Of a DNA stretch of 16,309 nucleotides, positions 1 through 7,120 are shown piece after piece. This DNA comes from an uncultured Aquimonas sp. (lineage in GTDB: Bacteria > Pseudomonadota > Gammaproteobacteria > Xanthomonadales > Xanthomonadaceae): positions 1 through 16,309 of the forward strand of contig CAMLOR010000058.1 in NCBI GenBank assembly GCA_946481615.1, given 5' to 3'. The stretch's first letter is position 1, and each line of letters begins with the position of its first letter. The position numbers and the translations under genes were made by a program. Under the pieces are notes generated by a model. It searched no databases and was not told the origin of the DNA. It was given only the letters and a program-made list of their open reading frames with translations.

Positions 1-404
1 GCGCGCGCGCGGCGCTGCTCAAGATCGTGGCGGTGCTGCCGCCGGAGCTGCGCGACAAAAGCGCGCGCACGCGCATCTTCGCGCCCGAGGTGAAAGACCG
101 CCGCGAAAACACCGGTCTGATCGACCGCCTGCACGAGGCCATCGAAGCCCTGCTCGTGCTGCGCATCGCCTACCGCGACGAGGCCGGCCGCGAGAGCGAG
201 CGCGAGATCGAGCCGCTGTGCCTGGTGTTCTGGGGCAATGTATGGACGATCGGCGCGTGGTGCCGCGTGCGCTGCGATTTCCGCACCTTCCGCGCCGACC
301 GCGTGCGGCACTTCGAGGCGACCGGCGAACGCTATGCGGCCGATCCGGCGCATGGGCTCGAGGCCTATCTGCGCGCCGTGAGCGGCGGGCGCGACCAGGG
401 TTGA
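1..404 (+). CDS. YafY-like WYL-domain transcriptional regulator, C-terminal part (5' end outside window)
   Basis: The frame is open from the first base of the window and ends at TGA 402-404, so only about the last 133 residues are visible. The segment from IAYRDEAGRE to FRTFRADRV is a WYL domain: a charged beta-strand pair, the conserved GNVWTIGAWC stretch in place of the eponymous W-Y-L, and a DFRTFRADR(V) end. That matches YafY-type HTH_11-WYL regulators, which bind DNA through an N-terminal winged helix (not visible here) and sense a ligand, possibly a nucleotide or nucleic acid, through WYL. The GTG at 27 is internal, because the frame continues upstream with in-family sequence. A 66-base gap separates it from the next gene. 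The family call is good; target and ligand are unknown. Confidence 0.85.
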   Translation, partial: ARAALLKIVAVLPPELRDKSARTRIFAPEVKDRRENTGLIDRLHEAIEALLVLRIAYRDEAGRESEREIEPLCLVFWGNVWTIGAWCRVRCDFRTFRADRVRHFEATGERYAADPAHGLEAYLRAVSGGRDQG

Positions 405-440
405 GGCGAGACCCCTTCCTATGGCGCTCTTGCGGTAGCA

Positions 441-462
441 ATTAATTGTTCAGTCAATTAAT
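441..462. promoter_or_regulatory. Probable TetR-family operator / promoter of the exporter operon
   Basis: The half-sites ATTAATTG (441-448) and CAATTAAT (455-462) form a perfect 8-bp inverted repeat around the 6-base spacer TTCAGT. It is by far the most AT-rich patch in this part of the window, and it sits 8 bases before the ATG of the TetR gene. Size and symmetry fit a TetR dimer site, so autoregulation of the downstream operon is the simplest reading. A possible -10 element, TAATAT (459-464), overlaps the right half-site. Its spacing would start transcription at about the ATG (471), and no Shine-Dalgarno sequence is visible, so a leaderless mRNA is possible. I found no convincing -35. Confidence 0.6.
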
Positions 463-470
463 ATGACGTC

Positions 471-1127
471 ATGGTCCAGCCCCGCAAACCCCGCGCGCCC
501 GGTCGTCCCGCAGCCGTTTCACGCACGGCCGATCCGCGCGAAGCGCTGCTCGATGCGGCCAAGCTGGCATTCGCGCATTCCGGCTACGCCGCCACCAGCC
601 TGCGGCAGATCGCGCAGGCCGCGCACGTCACGCCAGCGCTGGCCAGCTACTACTTCCGCGACAAGCCCGGCCTGCTGGCCGCGGTGATCGAACAGCGCGT
701 GGCGCCCGCCGCGGGCCGCGTGATCGCGGTGCTGCAGGGCGAGGAGCCGGCGCTCGCGCGGCTCGAGCGCTTCGTGCGCGAGTACACCGACGTGGCCGTG
801 CGCAATCCATGGTTGCCGCAGTTGATCGTGCGCGAGGTGCTCAACGACGAGGGCGTGTTGCGCGATACCTTCGTCGCACGCTTCGGCAGCGGGCTGGGCG
901 GGTTGCTGCGCGGCACGCTGGCGCAGGCGCAGGCCGAAGGTGCGTTGCGGCGCGACCTGGCGCCCGAGCATCTGGCGATGTCGTTGATGTCGTTGTGCGT
1001 GTTTCCTTTCATCGCCACGCCGCTGGTGCGCGGGGTGCTCGGCGTGCGCGTCGACGAAACCAGCGCGCCCGCGCTGGCCGCGCATCACTGGTCGCTGTTC
1101 CTTGCCGGCGCGGAGGTGCGCCCATGA
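471..1127 (+). CDS. TetR-family transcriptional repressor (CecR/YbiH-like) of the adjacent ABC exporter
   Basis: This 218-residue protein has a typical TetR N-terminal DNA-binding domain. Residues about 24-65 run from REALLDAAKLAF through SLRQIAQAAHVT to SYYFRDK, with the helix-turn-helix near residues 44-63. The remaining 150 residues are a helical ligand-binding domain without a recognisable signature. Length and gene order (TetR, HlyD-like adaptor, ABC ATPase, ABC-2 permease) match the E. coli cecR-ybhGFSR region, where CecR is about 223 residues. A Lys/Arg/Pro-rich tail precedes the HTH. Start ATG 471 is chosen because it directly follows the inverted repeat at 441-462; the ATG at 463 is out of frame. 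The stop (1125-1127) overlaps a possible ATG of the next frame at 1124. A local repressor is likely; the inducer is unknown. Confidence 0.85.
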   Translation: MVQPRKPRAPGRPAAVSRTADPREALLDAAKLAFAHSGYAATSLRQIAQAAHVTPALASYYFRDKPGLLAAVIEQRVAPAAGRVIAVLQGEEPALARLERFVREYTDVAVRNPWLPQLIVREVLNDEGVLRDTFVARFGSGLGGLLRGTLAQAQAEGALRRDLAPEHLAMSLMSLCVFPFIATPLVRGVLGVRVDETSAPALAAHHWSLFLAGAEVRP

Positions 1128-1200
1128 CTAGGTTGCCCACGGTTCCCATCGCGTCCTTCCTCGCTCGTCGGAGCGGTCGTCCCCGGCTGCTCCCCGCGCG

Positions 1201-1216
1201 CCCCCGCAAGCGGGGG
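1201..1216. repeat. REP-like GC hairpin in the leader of the HlyD-like gene
   Basis: CCCCCGC (1201-1207) and GCGGGGG (1210-1216) are perfect 7-bp arms around AA. The core resembles the hairpin at 13609-13632 (CCCCCGC-GA-GCGGGGG), so both may belong to one dispersed REP class common in Xanthomonadales and pseudomonads. It lies between the TetR stop (1127) and the HlyD-like start (1229), right next to the Shine-Dalgarno sequence. It could be an mRNA-stabilising or attenuating stem, but it has no T-run to be a terminator. Confidence 0.5.
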
Positions 1217-1217
1217 G

Positions 1218-1223
1218 AGGAGG
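1218..1223 (+). promoter_or_regulatory. Shine-Dalgarno AGGAGG that fixes the HlyD-like start at 1229
   Basis: AGGAGG lies 5 bases before ATG 1229 and is the strongest ribosome binding site on this strand. It supports the 1229 start over the in-frame ATG at 1124, which would add 35 low-complexity Arg/Pro-rich residues ahead of the lipoprotein signal peptide. Confidence 0.75.
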
Positions 1224-1228
1224 TGGCG

Positions 1229-2197
1229 ATGGCCGGCAGCGATACGTCCAATGACCGGGCCTCGGCGCTGCTGCTGATCGCGCTCGTGCTCGGCGGCTGC
1301 GCGAAGGTCCCCGAAGGCGCGCTGGGCACGCTGGAGCGCGACCGCATCACGCTGCCGGCGCCGGTGTCGGAGCGCATCGCGGCCATCGCAGTGCGCGAAG
1401 GCGATGCGGTGCGCGAGGGCGACACGGTGCTCGAACTCGAATCGGAGCGCAGCGATGCGCGCCTGCTGGCGGCGCAGGCGGACGTGGCGCGGCTGGAGAG
1501 CGCGCTGGCCGAGGCGCGCAACGGGCCGCGGCCGGACCAGATCGACGAATTGCGCGCCCGCGCGGCGCGTGCCGAAGCGCTGGCCACCGACGCGCGCAAG
1601 GAACGCGAGCGCATCGATGCGGTGGTGGCGCGCGGCCTGCTGCCGCGCGCCGAACGCGACCGCGCCCGCGCCGCCAGCGCCGCGGCCGATGCCGACGTGC
1701 GCGCCGCGCGCGCCGCGCTGGCGGAACTGCAACGCGGCACGCGCGAGGAGGACATCGCTCAGGCCGAGTCCGCGCTGGCCGCGGCGCAGGCCAATGCGAA
1801 GGCGATCGCGGTCGACGTCGAACGCGTGCGGCTTTCCGCGCCGCGCGACGGTGTCGTCGACAGCCTCCCTTACCGCGTCGGCGACCAGTTGCCCGCAGGC
1901 ACGCCACTGGCCGTGCTTTTGGTCGGCGAAACGCCTTACGCACGCGTCTACGTGCCGCAGCCGTTGCGCACGCGGGTAGCGATCGGTTCGGCTGCCACCG
2001 TGTTCGTGCAGGGCAGCGACGAACCGCACGCCGGCCGCGTGCGCGCCATCCGCAGCGAACCTTCCTTCACGCCCTACTACGCGCTGAGCGGCGAGGACGC
2101 CGCGCGTCTGTCGTGGCTCGCCGAGATCGAACTGGGCGCCGATGCCGCCGCCCTGCCGGTCGGCGTGCCGGTGCGCGCCGAGTTCCCCGCGCCGTGA
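1229..2197 (+). CDS. HlyD/YbhG-family periplasmic adaptor, predicted lipoprotein
   Basis: From ATG 1229 the protein is 322 residues, close to YbhG (about 330). Residues 11-24 are a short hydrophobic segment ending in the lipobox LGGC, with the acylated Cys at 24. The next residues are A-K-V, and Lys at +3 recalls the inner-membrane retention residues of MexA. The two halves of a lipoyl-like barrel-sandwich lie near residues 40-74 and 200-232. Between them is a long Ala/Arg/Glu-rich coiled-coil hairpin (about 75-195) with the YbhG-type motifs NGPRPDQIDEL and GTREEDIAQAE. A beta-barrel domain follows. The family links an inner-membrane exporter to an outer-membrane channel; no TolC-like gene is in the window. 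The stop TGA (2195-2197) overlaps the GTG of the ATPase gene, implying translational coupling. Confidence 0.88.
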   Translation: MAGSDTSNDRASALLLIALVLGGCAKVPEGALGTLERDRITLPAPVSERIAAIAVREGDAVREGDTVLELESERSDARLLAAQADVARLESALAEARNGPRPDQIDELRARAARAEALATDARKERERIDAVVARGLLPRAERDRARAASAAADADVRAARAALAELQRGTREEDIAQAESALAAAQANAKAIAVDVERVRLSAPRDGVVDSLPYRVGDQLPAGTPLAVLLVGETPYARVYVPQPLRTRVAIGSAATVFVQGSDEPHAGRVRAIRSEPSFTPYYALSGEDAARLSWLAEIELGADAAALPVGVPVRAEFPAP

Positions 2198-3102
2198 ACG
2201 CGCAGGCGCCGCTCGCGATCCGCGCGCGCGGCCTCACGCGCCGCTTCGGCGATCTGGTGGCGGTGAACGCGGTGGATCTCGACGTGCCGCGCGCGGCGGT
2301 CTACGGCTTCCTCGGGCCGAACGGCTCGGGCAAGTCCACGACGATCCGCATGCTCTGCGGCCTGCTCACGCCCACGGCGGGCGAGATCGAAGTGCTGGGC
2401 CTGCGCATTCCCGAACAGGCCGAGGCGCTCAAGCGCCGCATCGGCTACATGACGCAGCGCTTCTCGCTGTTCGAGGATCTGTCGGTGCGCGAGAACCTCG
2501 ATTTCATGGCCACCGTGCAGGGCCTTTCCTCGCGCGAGGTGCGCACGCGCGTCGACGAACTGTTACGGCAATACCATCTCGCCGATCGCGCCGCGCAACT
2601 GGCCGGCACGCTGAGCGGCGGACAGAAGCAGCGCCTGGCACTGGCCAGCGCGGTCGTGCATCGCCCGGAGCTGCTGTTCCTCGACGAACCGACCAGCGCC
2701 GTCGATCCCGAATCGCGCCGCGATTTCTGGGAAAAACTCTTCGAACTGGCCGATGCGGGCACCACCATCCTGGTGTCGACGCACTACATGGACGAGGCCG
2801 AGCGCTGCCATCGCCTCGCCATTCTCGACCGCGGCGTGCTGGTGGCCGACGGCACGCCGGCCGCGCTGGCGCAGGCGCTGGAAGGCCGCACCTTCGTCGT
2901 CACCGCCGCCAATCCGCGCCGCGCCGCCGAGCAGTTGCAGGCCGTGTCCGGCGTGGTGAGCGTAGCGCAGATCGGCAACGAGCTGCGCGTGCTGACGGAA
3001 GGGCAGACGCCTTCATCCGATGCGGTGGCGGTGCGGCCTTCGTTGGAGGACGTCTTCGTGGCCGCGACCCGGCGCGGCGAACCCGCGGAGCCGCCGCGAT
3101 GA
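2194..3102 (+). CDS. ABC-2 exporter ATP-binding protein (YbhF/CcmA-type, single nucleotide-binding domain)
   Basis: This 302-residue ATPase starts at GTG 2194, overlapping the previous stop by four bases. The motifs are complete: Walker A GPNGSGKST (41-49), Q-loop Gln88 in YMTQ, signature LSGGQKQR (140-147), Walker B LLFLDE (160-165), D-loop SAVD (168-171) and H-loop His197 in STHYMDEAE. The last 75 residues form a small C-terminal domain typical of drug/polysaccharide ABC-2 ATPases, probably regulatory. E. coli YbhF carries two such ATPase domains (about 578 residues); here there is one, so the transporter should work with an ATPase homodimer. It powers the permease encoded directly downstream. 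The upstream reading to 2113 is non-homologous and rejected. Confidence 0.93.
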   Translation: MNAQAPLAIRARGLTRRFGDLVAVNAVDLDVPRAAVYGFLGPNGSGKSTTIRMLCGLLTPTAGEIEVLGLRIPEQAEALKRRIGYMTQRFSLFEDLSVRENLDFMATVQGLSSREVRTRVDELLRQYHLADRAAQLAGTLSGGQKQRLALASAVVHRPELLFLDEPTSAVDPESRRDFWEKLFELADAGTTILVSTHYMDEAERCHRLAILDRGVLVADGTPAALAQALEGRTFVVTAANPRRAAEQLQAVSGVVSVAQIGNELRVLTEGQTPSSDAVAVRPSLEDVFVAATRRGEPAEPPR

Positions 3103-4166
3103 ACGCGCGCCGCCTCTGGGCCATCATCCAGAAGGAGATCCGCCAGCTGCGACGCGATCGCCTCACGCTCGGCATGGTGCTCGGCATTCCCATCCTGCAG
3201 CTGCTGCTGTTCGGCTTCGCGATCAATCTGGATGTGCGCCGCCTGCCGGCCTCGATCGCGGACGAGGCGAATACCTCGGCTTCACGCGCCTTCGTGCAGG
3301 ATCTGCTGGCCACCGGCGTCGTCGAACCCGTGGCCACGGCGCGCACGCCGGAGCAATTGATGGCGCAGCTGCGACGCGGCGAGATCGTCGTCGGCGTCGC
3401 GGTGCCGCGCGATTTCGATCGGCGCCAGCTGGAACGGCGCGAAGCGGTGCAGATCCTGGTCGACGGCAGCGACAGCGTGGTCAACAACGTGGCGCGGCAG
3501 CTGGCGCAGTACGGCGCCACGCCGTCGAACGCGGTGAGCGTGGTCGCCTTCTACAATCCCGACCGCCGTTCGGCGGTGAACATCGTGCCGGGGCTGATCG
3601 GCGTCATCCTCACGCTGACGATGGTGCTGTTCACCGCCGTGGCCATCGTGCGCGAGCGCGAGCGCGGCAACATGGAGCTGCTGATCACGACGCCTGTGTC
3701 GCGCGCCGAACTCATGATCGGCAAGGTGCTGCCTTACATCGCGCTCGGCCTGCTGCAGACCACGGTGATCGTGGCGCTGGGCCTGTGGATCTTCGCGGTG
3801 CCGATCCGCGGCTCGCTGTTCGATGTCTATCTCGCGGCCTTGCTGCTGATCGCCGCCAACCTGAGCCTCGGCCTGCTGATTTCCACGCGCGCGAAATCGC
3901 AGTTCCAGGCCATGCAGATGACGTTCTTCGTCTTCCTGCCCTCGATCCTGCTGAGCGGCTTCATGTTTCCGTTCGCGGGCATGCCGAAGGCCGTGCAGTG
4001 GCTGGCCGAGGTGTTGCCGCTCACGCACTTCATCCGCCTGATCCGCGGCGTGATGCTGCGCGGCGCGCAGCTGGCCGAGCTGTGGCCGGACGTGGCGGCG
4101 CTCGCGGCATTCACCGTCGTGATGATGACGGTGGCGATCCTCAAGTTCCGCAAGCGGCTGGATTGA
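3099..4166 (+). CDS. ABC-2 type permease (YbhS/YbhR/YhhJ-like exporter subunit)
   Basis: This 355-residue integral membrane protein starts at ATG 3099, inside an ATGA overlap with the ATPase stop. The layout is classic ABC-2 membrane-3: an N-terminal cytoplasmic stretch (KEIRQLRRDRLTL), one TM helix (about 22-42), a large periplasmic domain of roughly 130 residues, then five hydrophobic segments. A conserved region follows TM2 (RERERGNMELLITTPVSRAELMIGK), and a LLSGFMFPFAGMP loop precedes the last helices. It ends with the basic tail KFRKRLD. E. coli has two such permeases, YbhS and YbhR; only one is present here, so it should homodimerise. Substrate unknown; by analogy with YbhFSR and YhhJ-type systems, drugs or other toxic small molecules are plausible. 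Confidence 0.92.
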   Translation: MNARRLWAIIQKEIRQLRRDRLTLGMVLGIPILQLLLFGFAINLDVRRLPASIADEANTSASRAFVQDLLATGVVEPVATARTPEQLMAQLRRGEIVVGVAVPRDFDRRQLERREAVQILVDGSDSVVNNVARQLAQYGATPSNAVSVVAFYNPDRRSAVNIVPGLIGVILTLTMVLFTAVAIVRERERGNMELLITTPVSRAELMIGKVLPYIALGLLQTTVIVALGLWIFAVPIRGSLFDVYLAALLLIAANLSLGLLISTRAKSQFQAMQMTFFVFLPSILLSGFMFPFAGMPKAVQWLAEVLPLTHFIRLIRGVMLRGAQLAELWPDVAALAAFTVVMMTVAILKFRKRLD

Positions 4167-4167
4167 T

Positions 4168-4248
4168 GTCGTCCCCGCGCAGGCGGGGACCCAGTGACTT
4201 CGAGGCGCCTCGCAAAAGTCACTGGATTCCCGCCTGCGCGGGGACGAC
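4168..4248. repeat. REPIN-like inverted repeat between converging operons, possible bidirectional terminator
   Basis: The left arm 4168-4200 and right arm 4216-4248 are 33 bp each and complementary with two mismatches. Each contains a smaller hairpin (CCCCGCGCAGGCGGGG on the left, CCCGCCTGCGCGGG on the right) followed by CAGTGACTT or its complement. The 15-base centre holds a perfect 12-bp palindrome, CGAGGCGCCTCG (4201-4212). Two inverted REP units make this a REPIN, the form mobilised by RAYT transposases in related genomes; no RAYT gene is in the window. It starts 2 bases after the permease stop and ends 6 bases before the converging stop at 4254, so it may also end transcription in both directions, although it lacks T-runs. 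Confidence 0.8.
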
Positions 4249-4253
4249 GGGCG

Positions 4254-5591
4254 TCAGTCCTCGAAGCCGTCCGCGAAGATGGCGTCGGCGCGGAACACGT
4301 GCTGGTCGGCATCGTCGCTGGGATCGGCGTCTTCCTGATCCGGCCCGGCAACGACCTGCGCGCCGACGGTGAATTCGCCGACGCCGTTCGCCACGACCAG
4401 GGCCTGCACCGTGTAGGCGACGCTGCCGTTGACGGGCAGGTCGATGGCATCGGCGATGTCGCCGGTGCCGGCGGCCGTGCAGTCGGCGCCTTCCTGCGGC
4501 GTGCAGGTCCATTGCACGGCGGTCAGCTCCGCGGGCATCGCGACGTCGATGCCGGCGTCGACCGCGGCCATGGGGCCGGCGTTTTCCACGCGCACGGTGA
4601 ATTGCAGCGGCGTATTGTCGACGAAGGCGTCGGGTGCATCGATGTGCGCCGACAGATCCGCGCCGGCCGATTGCAGCACGATGGTGAAGAACTGCGCTGT
4701 CGAGCGATCGACGCCGCCGTTCGCGGTGCCGGCGTCGTCGCGCAGTTCCAGGCCGATCGCCGCACTGCCGACGGTGCCGCTGGGGGTGAACGACAGCGTT
4801 CCGTCCGGCGCCACCGCCGGCGGCACGCTGAAGAGCGCCGGCCGCGTGTTCACCGTGACCACGAACTGCAACTGCTGCGCGGCTTCGTTGACCGGGCCTG
4901 CCGAGATTCCCGTCGCCCAGCCCGGCTGCGTCACCGCGCCGCCGCTGCGCAACGCGACGACATCGGGCCCGGCGACGAACGCCGGCGCATCGTTCACCGG
5001 CAGCACCGTGATGCCGACCAGTGCCGGTGCGCTGGTGTTGGCGGTGTCGCTGGCGGTGAACTGCAGCGCGTCGGCGCCGAAGTAATCCGGAGCGGCTTCG
5101 TAGATGCGGGCCGCGCCGCTGCCGGAAACGCTGCCGTGCGCCGGCATCTCGGTGATGTCGAAGCCGAAGCTCGTATCGTTGATGTCGGTCGCGGTGAAGG
5201 TGATCGCCAGGTCCTGGTCTTCCAGCACCTCGAGCGTCTGCGGCTCGGCCGTCGGCGCGCCGGAGTCGACTTCGCCCGAGAAGGTCTTCAGGACGTTGCG
5301 GCCGTCGGCATCGAGCGCGACCAGGTTGAACGCGTACGGCCCCTCCGTTGCCGGCGTGCCGGCGAGCAGGCCGTCGCCCTGCATCTGCAGGCCCGAAGGC
5401 AGGCGGCCGGCCGTAACGAAGAAGGCATGCGGCGAACGTCCGCCGCTGCCGCCGGCGAACTGCAGCGCGTACGGCACGTCGACGACCGGCAAGGGCAATT
5501 CGTCCGGCACCACCGTCACGACGACCGCGGCCTGCGACGAAGACGCGGCCAGCGCGAGCGATACGCCCGCGGCGAGCATGCGGCGCTTCAC
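4254..5591 (-). CDS. Secreted Ig/cadherin-like multidomain protein with DUF11-like domain and FADGFED C-terminus
   Basis: This 445-residue secreted protein has no assigned function. The signal peptide spans residues 1-21 (KRRM, then a hydrophobic core, cleavage after SQA). Residues about 28-97 look like a He_PIG/putative Ig domain (LPVVDVPYALQF, then LPSGLQMQGDGLLAGTP). Residues about 118-205 look like a cadherin-like repeat (VLEDQDLAITFTATD to VLPVNDAPAF). A further beta-rich segment follows, then a DUF11-like domain at about 308-400 (ADLSAHIDAPDAFVDNTPLQF onward, with a WTCTPQEGADC cysteine pair). It ends in IFADGFED, a tail that recurs on secreted proteins of Lysobacter-like bacteria. GTG 5591 is chosen because GGAGGT lies 5 bases upstream and the upstream stop overlaps it (GTGA). 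An adhesive or surface role is inferred. Confidence 0.8.
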   Translation of the reverse strand: MKRRMLAAGVSLALAASSSQAAVVVTVVPDELPLPVVDVPYALQFAGGSGGRSPHAFFVTAGRLPSGLQMQGDGLLAGTPATEGPYAFNLVALDADGRNVLKTFSGEVDSGAPTAEPQTLEVLEDQDLAITFTATDINDTSFGFDITEMPAHGSVSGSGAARIYEAAPDYFGADALQFTASDTANTSAPALVGITVLPVNDAPAFVAGPDVVALRSGGAVTQPGWATGISAGPVNEAAQQLQFVVTVNTRPALFSVPPAVAPDGTLSFTPSGTVGSAAIGLELRDDAGTANGGVDRSTAQFFTIVLQSAGADLSAHIDAPDAFVDNTPLQFTVRVENAGPMAAVDAGIDVAMPAELTAVQWTCTPQEGADCTAAGTGDIADAIDLPVNGSVAYTVQALVVANGVGEFTVGAQVVAGPDQEDADPSDDADQHVFRADAIFADGFED

Positions 5592-7120
5592 GGCGCACCT
5601 CCGGCGCGCGCTTCGAGCGCATCGAGCCGCGCCAGCAATGCTTCGAGTTCGGCATCGCGCTCGGCCAGTTCCGTGCGCAGCGCCTGTGCCGCCGCCATCG
5701 CCAGGCCGGCGACGTCGCCCGGCGCCAGCGAGCGTTCGCCGATGCCCAGGCCGAAGGCTGCGTGCACGTCTTCGGCCATCGGACCCAGATGCTTCACGCC
5801 GGTGTCGGCCCGGTATTCCCAGGCATACACCGGCAGCGCCGACACGCGTTCGAGCAGCGCCGCCGGCGCGACGGCTTCGATGGCGTGCTTGAGCGCGCGG
5901 CTCGAACCCTGCGACAGCGTGCCGGAAATCGTCAGGTTGCCGCCGTTCGCGAGTTGCAGGTTGCCGGCCGCGGGCAGCGTGGAGGCGATCGCGAAATCGG
6001 CGCCCGCGGCCAGGTTCCAGCCGCCGCCGGCGCCGGTCAGCGCGATCGCCGGCGCGCCGTGGTTCTCGATCGCGAACAGCGTACGCGGATCGGCCGCGGC
6101 ATTGGCTTCCTCCACCCGCAGCTGCGCACTGCCGTCGCTGCGCATGACGTGCAGCGAAGCTTCCGGCATCGGCGTGCCGACGCCGACGCGCACGTCGGGC
6201 GCCAGCGTGAGCGCGCCGGTCGGCGCGCCCGCGGCGATGGTGAATGGCAGCGTGCCCGCGGTGACGTCGCGCACGCCGAACACGGTCTCGTCGCCGAACA
6301 GTTCCCAGATCCACGCCGTATAGCCGCCCAGATTGCTCTGATCCAGGCGCAGCGTCGGCGCTTCCGGCCCGGTCGCATGGAAGCGCTGCTGCGGCTGTGC
6401 CGTGCGCACGCCGAGGTCGCCGCCGGTGGAGACGGCAAGGCTGTCAGCGGGTGCGCCGCCCATCAACCGCACCACCTGGCGCGTGGTATTGCGCTGCAGG
6501 ATCGCGAACATCGAGGCGCCGCCGGACGGGCTTTCGTTGGCGGTGATTTCCCAGTCGCTGTCCGGTGCGGCCGGCGAGGTGTCCTCGAAGTTGATGCGCA
6601 GATTGTTCTCCGCCAGGCGCAGGGTGTGATCCTGGAAGTCCACGCCGTCGACGCAATCGAAGCCCGAGCAAAGACGGCCCTCGACGATGAGGTCGTCGGC
6701 GAGCAGCTGGTCCTTGGCGTAGGCATCGCGCTTGCGCGACTTGCCTACCGCTTCTTCGGCAGGCGGCAGGATGCGTCCGTCGACCAGCGTGAAACCGCCG
6801 GCCTCGATGGCGCCCTGCGCGGAGGCTTCGCCTTCCTGCCCATCGGCGCCGCGGCGCGCGGCGCGCGGCGGCGCGACGTGCAGTTCGTAGCGATAGACGC
6901 CGTCCGGCAGGCCGAGGCCCTCCATCGACCACTGCAGCGTGCTGCCGAGCGCGAACTCGAAGACCTCGCCGCGTTCGTCGGCCAGGCGCATCACGGCCGC
7001 GCCGTGCGGTTGCGCGAAGCTCCAGGCGATGCCGCGGCCCTGCGCCAGCGGCACCGGATCGGCCTGCGCCGCACCGGCGCAGGCCAGGGCCAAGCCCAAT
7101 GCGAAGAGGCGCGGCGTCAC
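5588..7120 (-). CDS. Secreted fibre-like protein with C-terminal peptidase S74 (intramolecular chaperone) domain, long paralogue
   Basis: This protein has 510 residues, with a signal peptide (1-20, cleavage AQA/DP). Residues about 25-85 form an extra beta-rich domain absent from the shorter paralogue (LPDGVYRYELHVAPP), followed by an Arg/Gly-rich linker. Residues about 140-215 carry a module shared with the paralogue: LCSGFDCV (Cys151, Cys156), TLRLAENNLRINFEDTS and DWEITANES. Beta-helix-like repeats lead to the S74 domain at about 406-460: SSRALK (Ser406 and Lys411 in the catalytic/cleavage positions) and GPMAEDVHAAFGLG. A coiled coil, LAERDAELEALLARLDALEAR, ends the protein. S74 domains trimerise fibres and release themselves by self-cleavage. 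GTG 7120 overlaps the upstream stop (GTGA); no strong RBS is visible, so translation is probably coupled. Surface appendage or adhesin is inferred. Confidence 0.83.
   Translation of the reverse strand: MTPRLFALGLALACAGAAQADPVPLAQGRGIAWSFAQPHGAAVMRLADERGEVFEFALGSTLQWSMEGLGLPDGVYRYELHVAPPRAARRGADGQEGEASAQGAIEAGGFTLVDGRILPPAEEAVGKSRKRDAYAKDQLLADDLIVEGRLCSGFDCVDGVDFQDHTLRLAENNLRINFEDTSPAAPDSDWEITANESPSGGASMFAILQRNTTRQVVRLMGGAPADSLAVSTGGDLGVRTAQPQQRFHATGPEAPTLRLDQSNLGGYTAWIWELFGDETVFGVRDVTAGTLPFTIAAGAPTGALTLAPDVRVGVGTPMPEASLHVMRSDGSAQLRVEEANAAADPRTLFAIENHGAPAIALTGAGGGWNLAAGADFAIASTLPAAGNLQLANGGNLTISGTLSQGSSRALKHAIEAVAPAALLERVSALPVYAWEYRADTGVKHLGPMAEDVHAAFGLGIGERSLAPGDVAGLAMAAAQALRTELAERDAELEALLARLDALEARAGGAP
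5597..5602 (-). promoter_or_regulatory. Ribosome binding site GGAGGT for the Ig-like secreted protein
   Basis: Read on the minus strand, GGAGGT precedes GTG 5591 by 5 bases and lies within the last codons of the upstream S74 gene. It supports the GTG start over the ATG four codons later, and shows that this gene has its own initiation signal despite the overlap. Confidence 0.7.

Noticed and set aside
1124..2197. Adaptor start at ATG 1124
   Set aside because: The added 35 residues are Arg/Pro-rich and precede the signal peptide; AGGAGG favours ATG 1229.
4194..6323. Long plus-strand reading opposite the Ig-like and S74 genes
   Set aside because: High-GC antisense shadow: no domain, no ribosome binding site, and composition typical of the third-position mirror of a real minus-strand gene.
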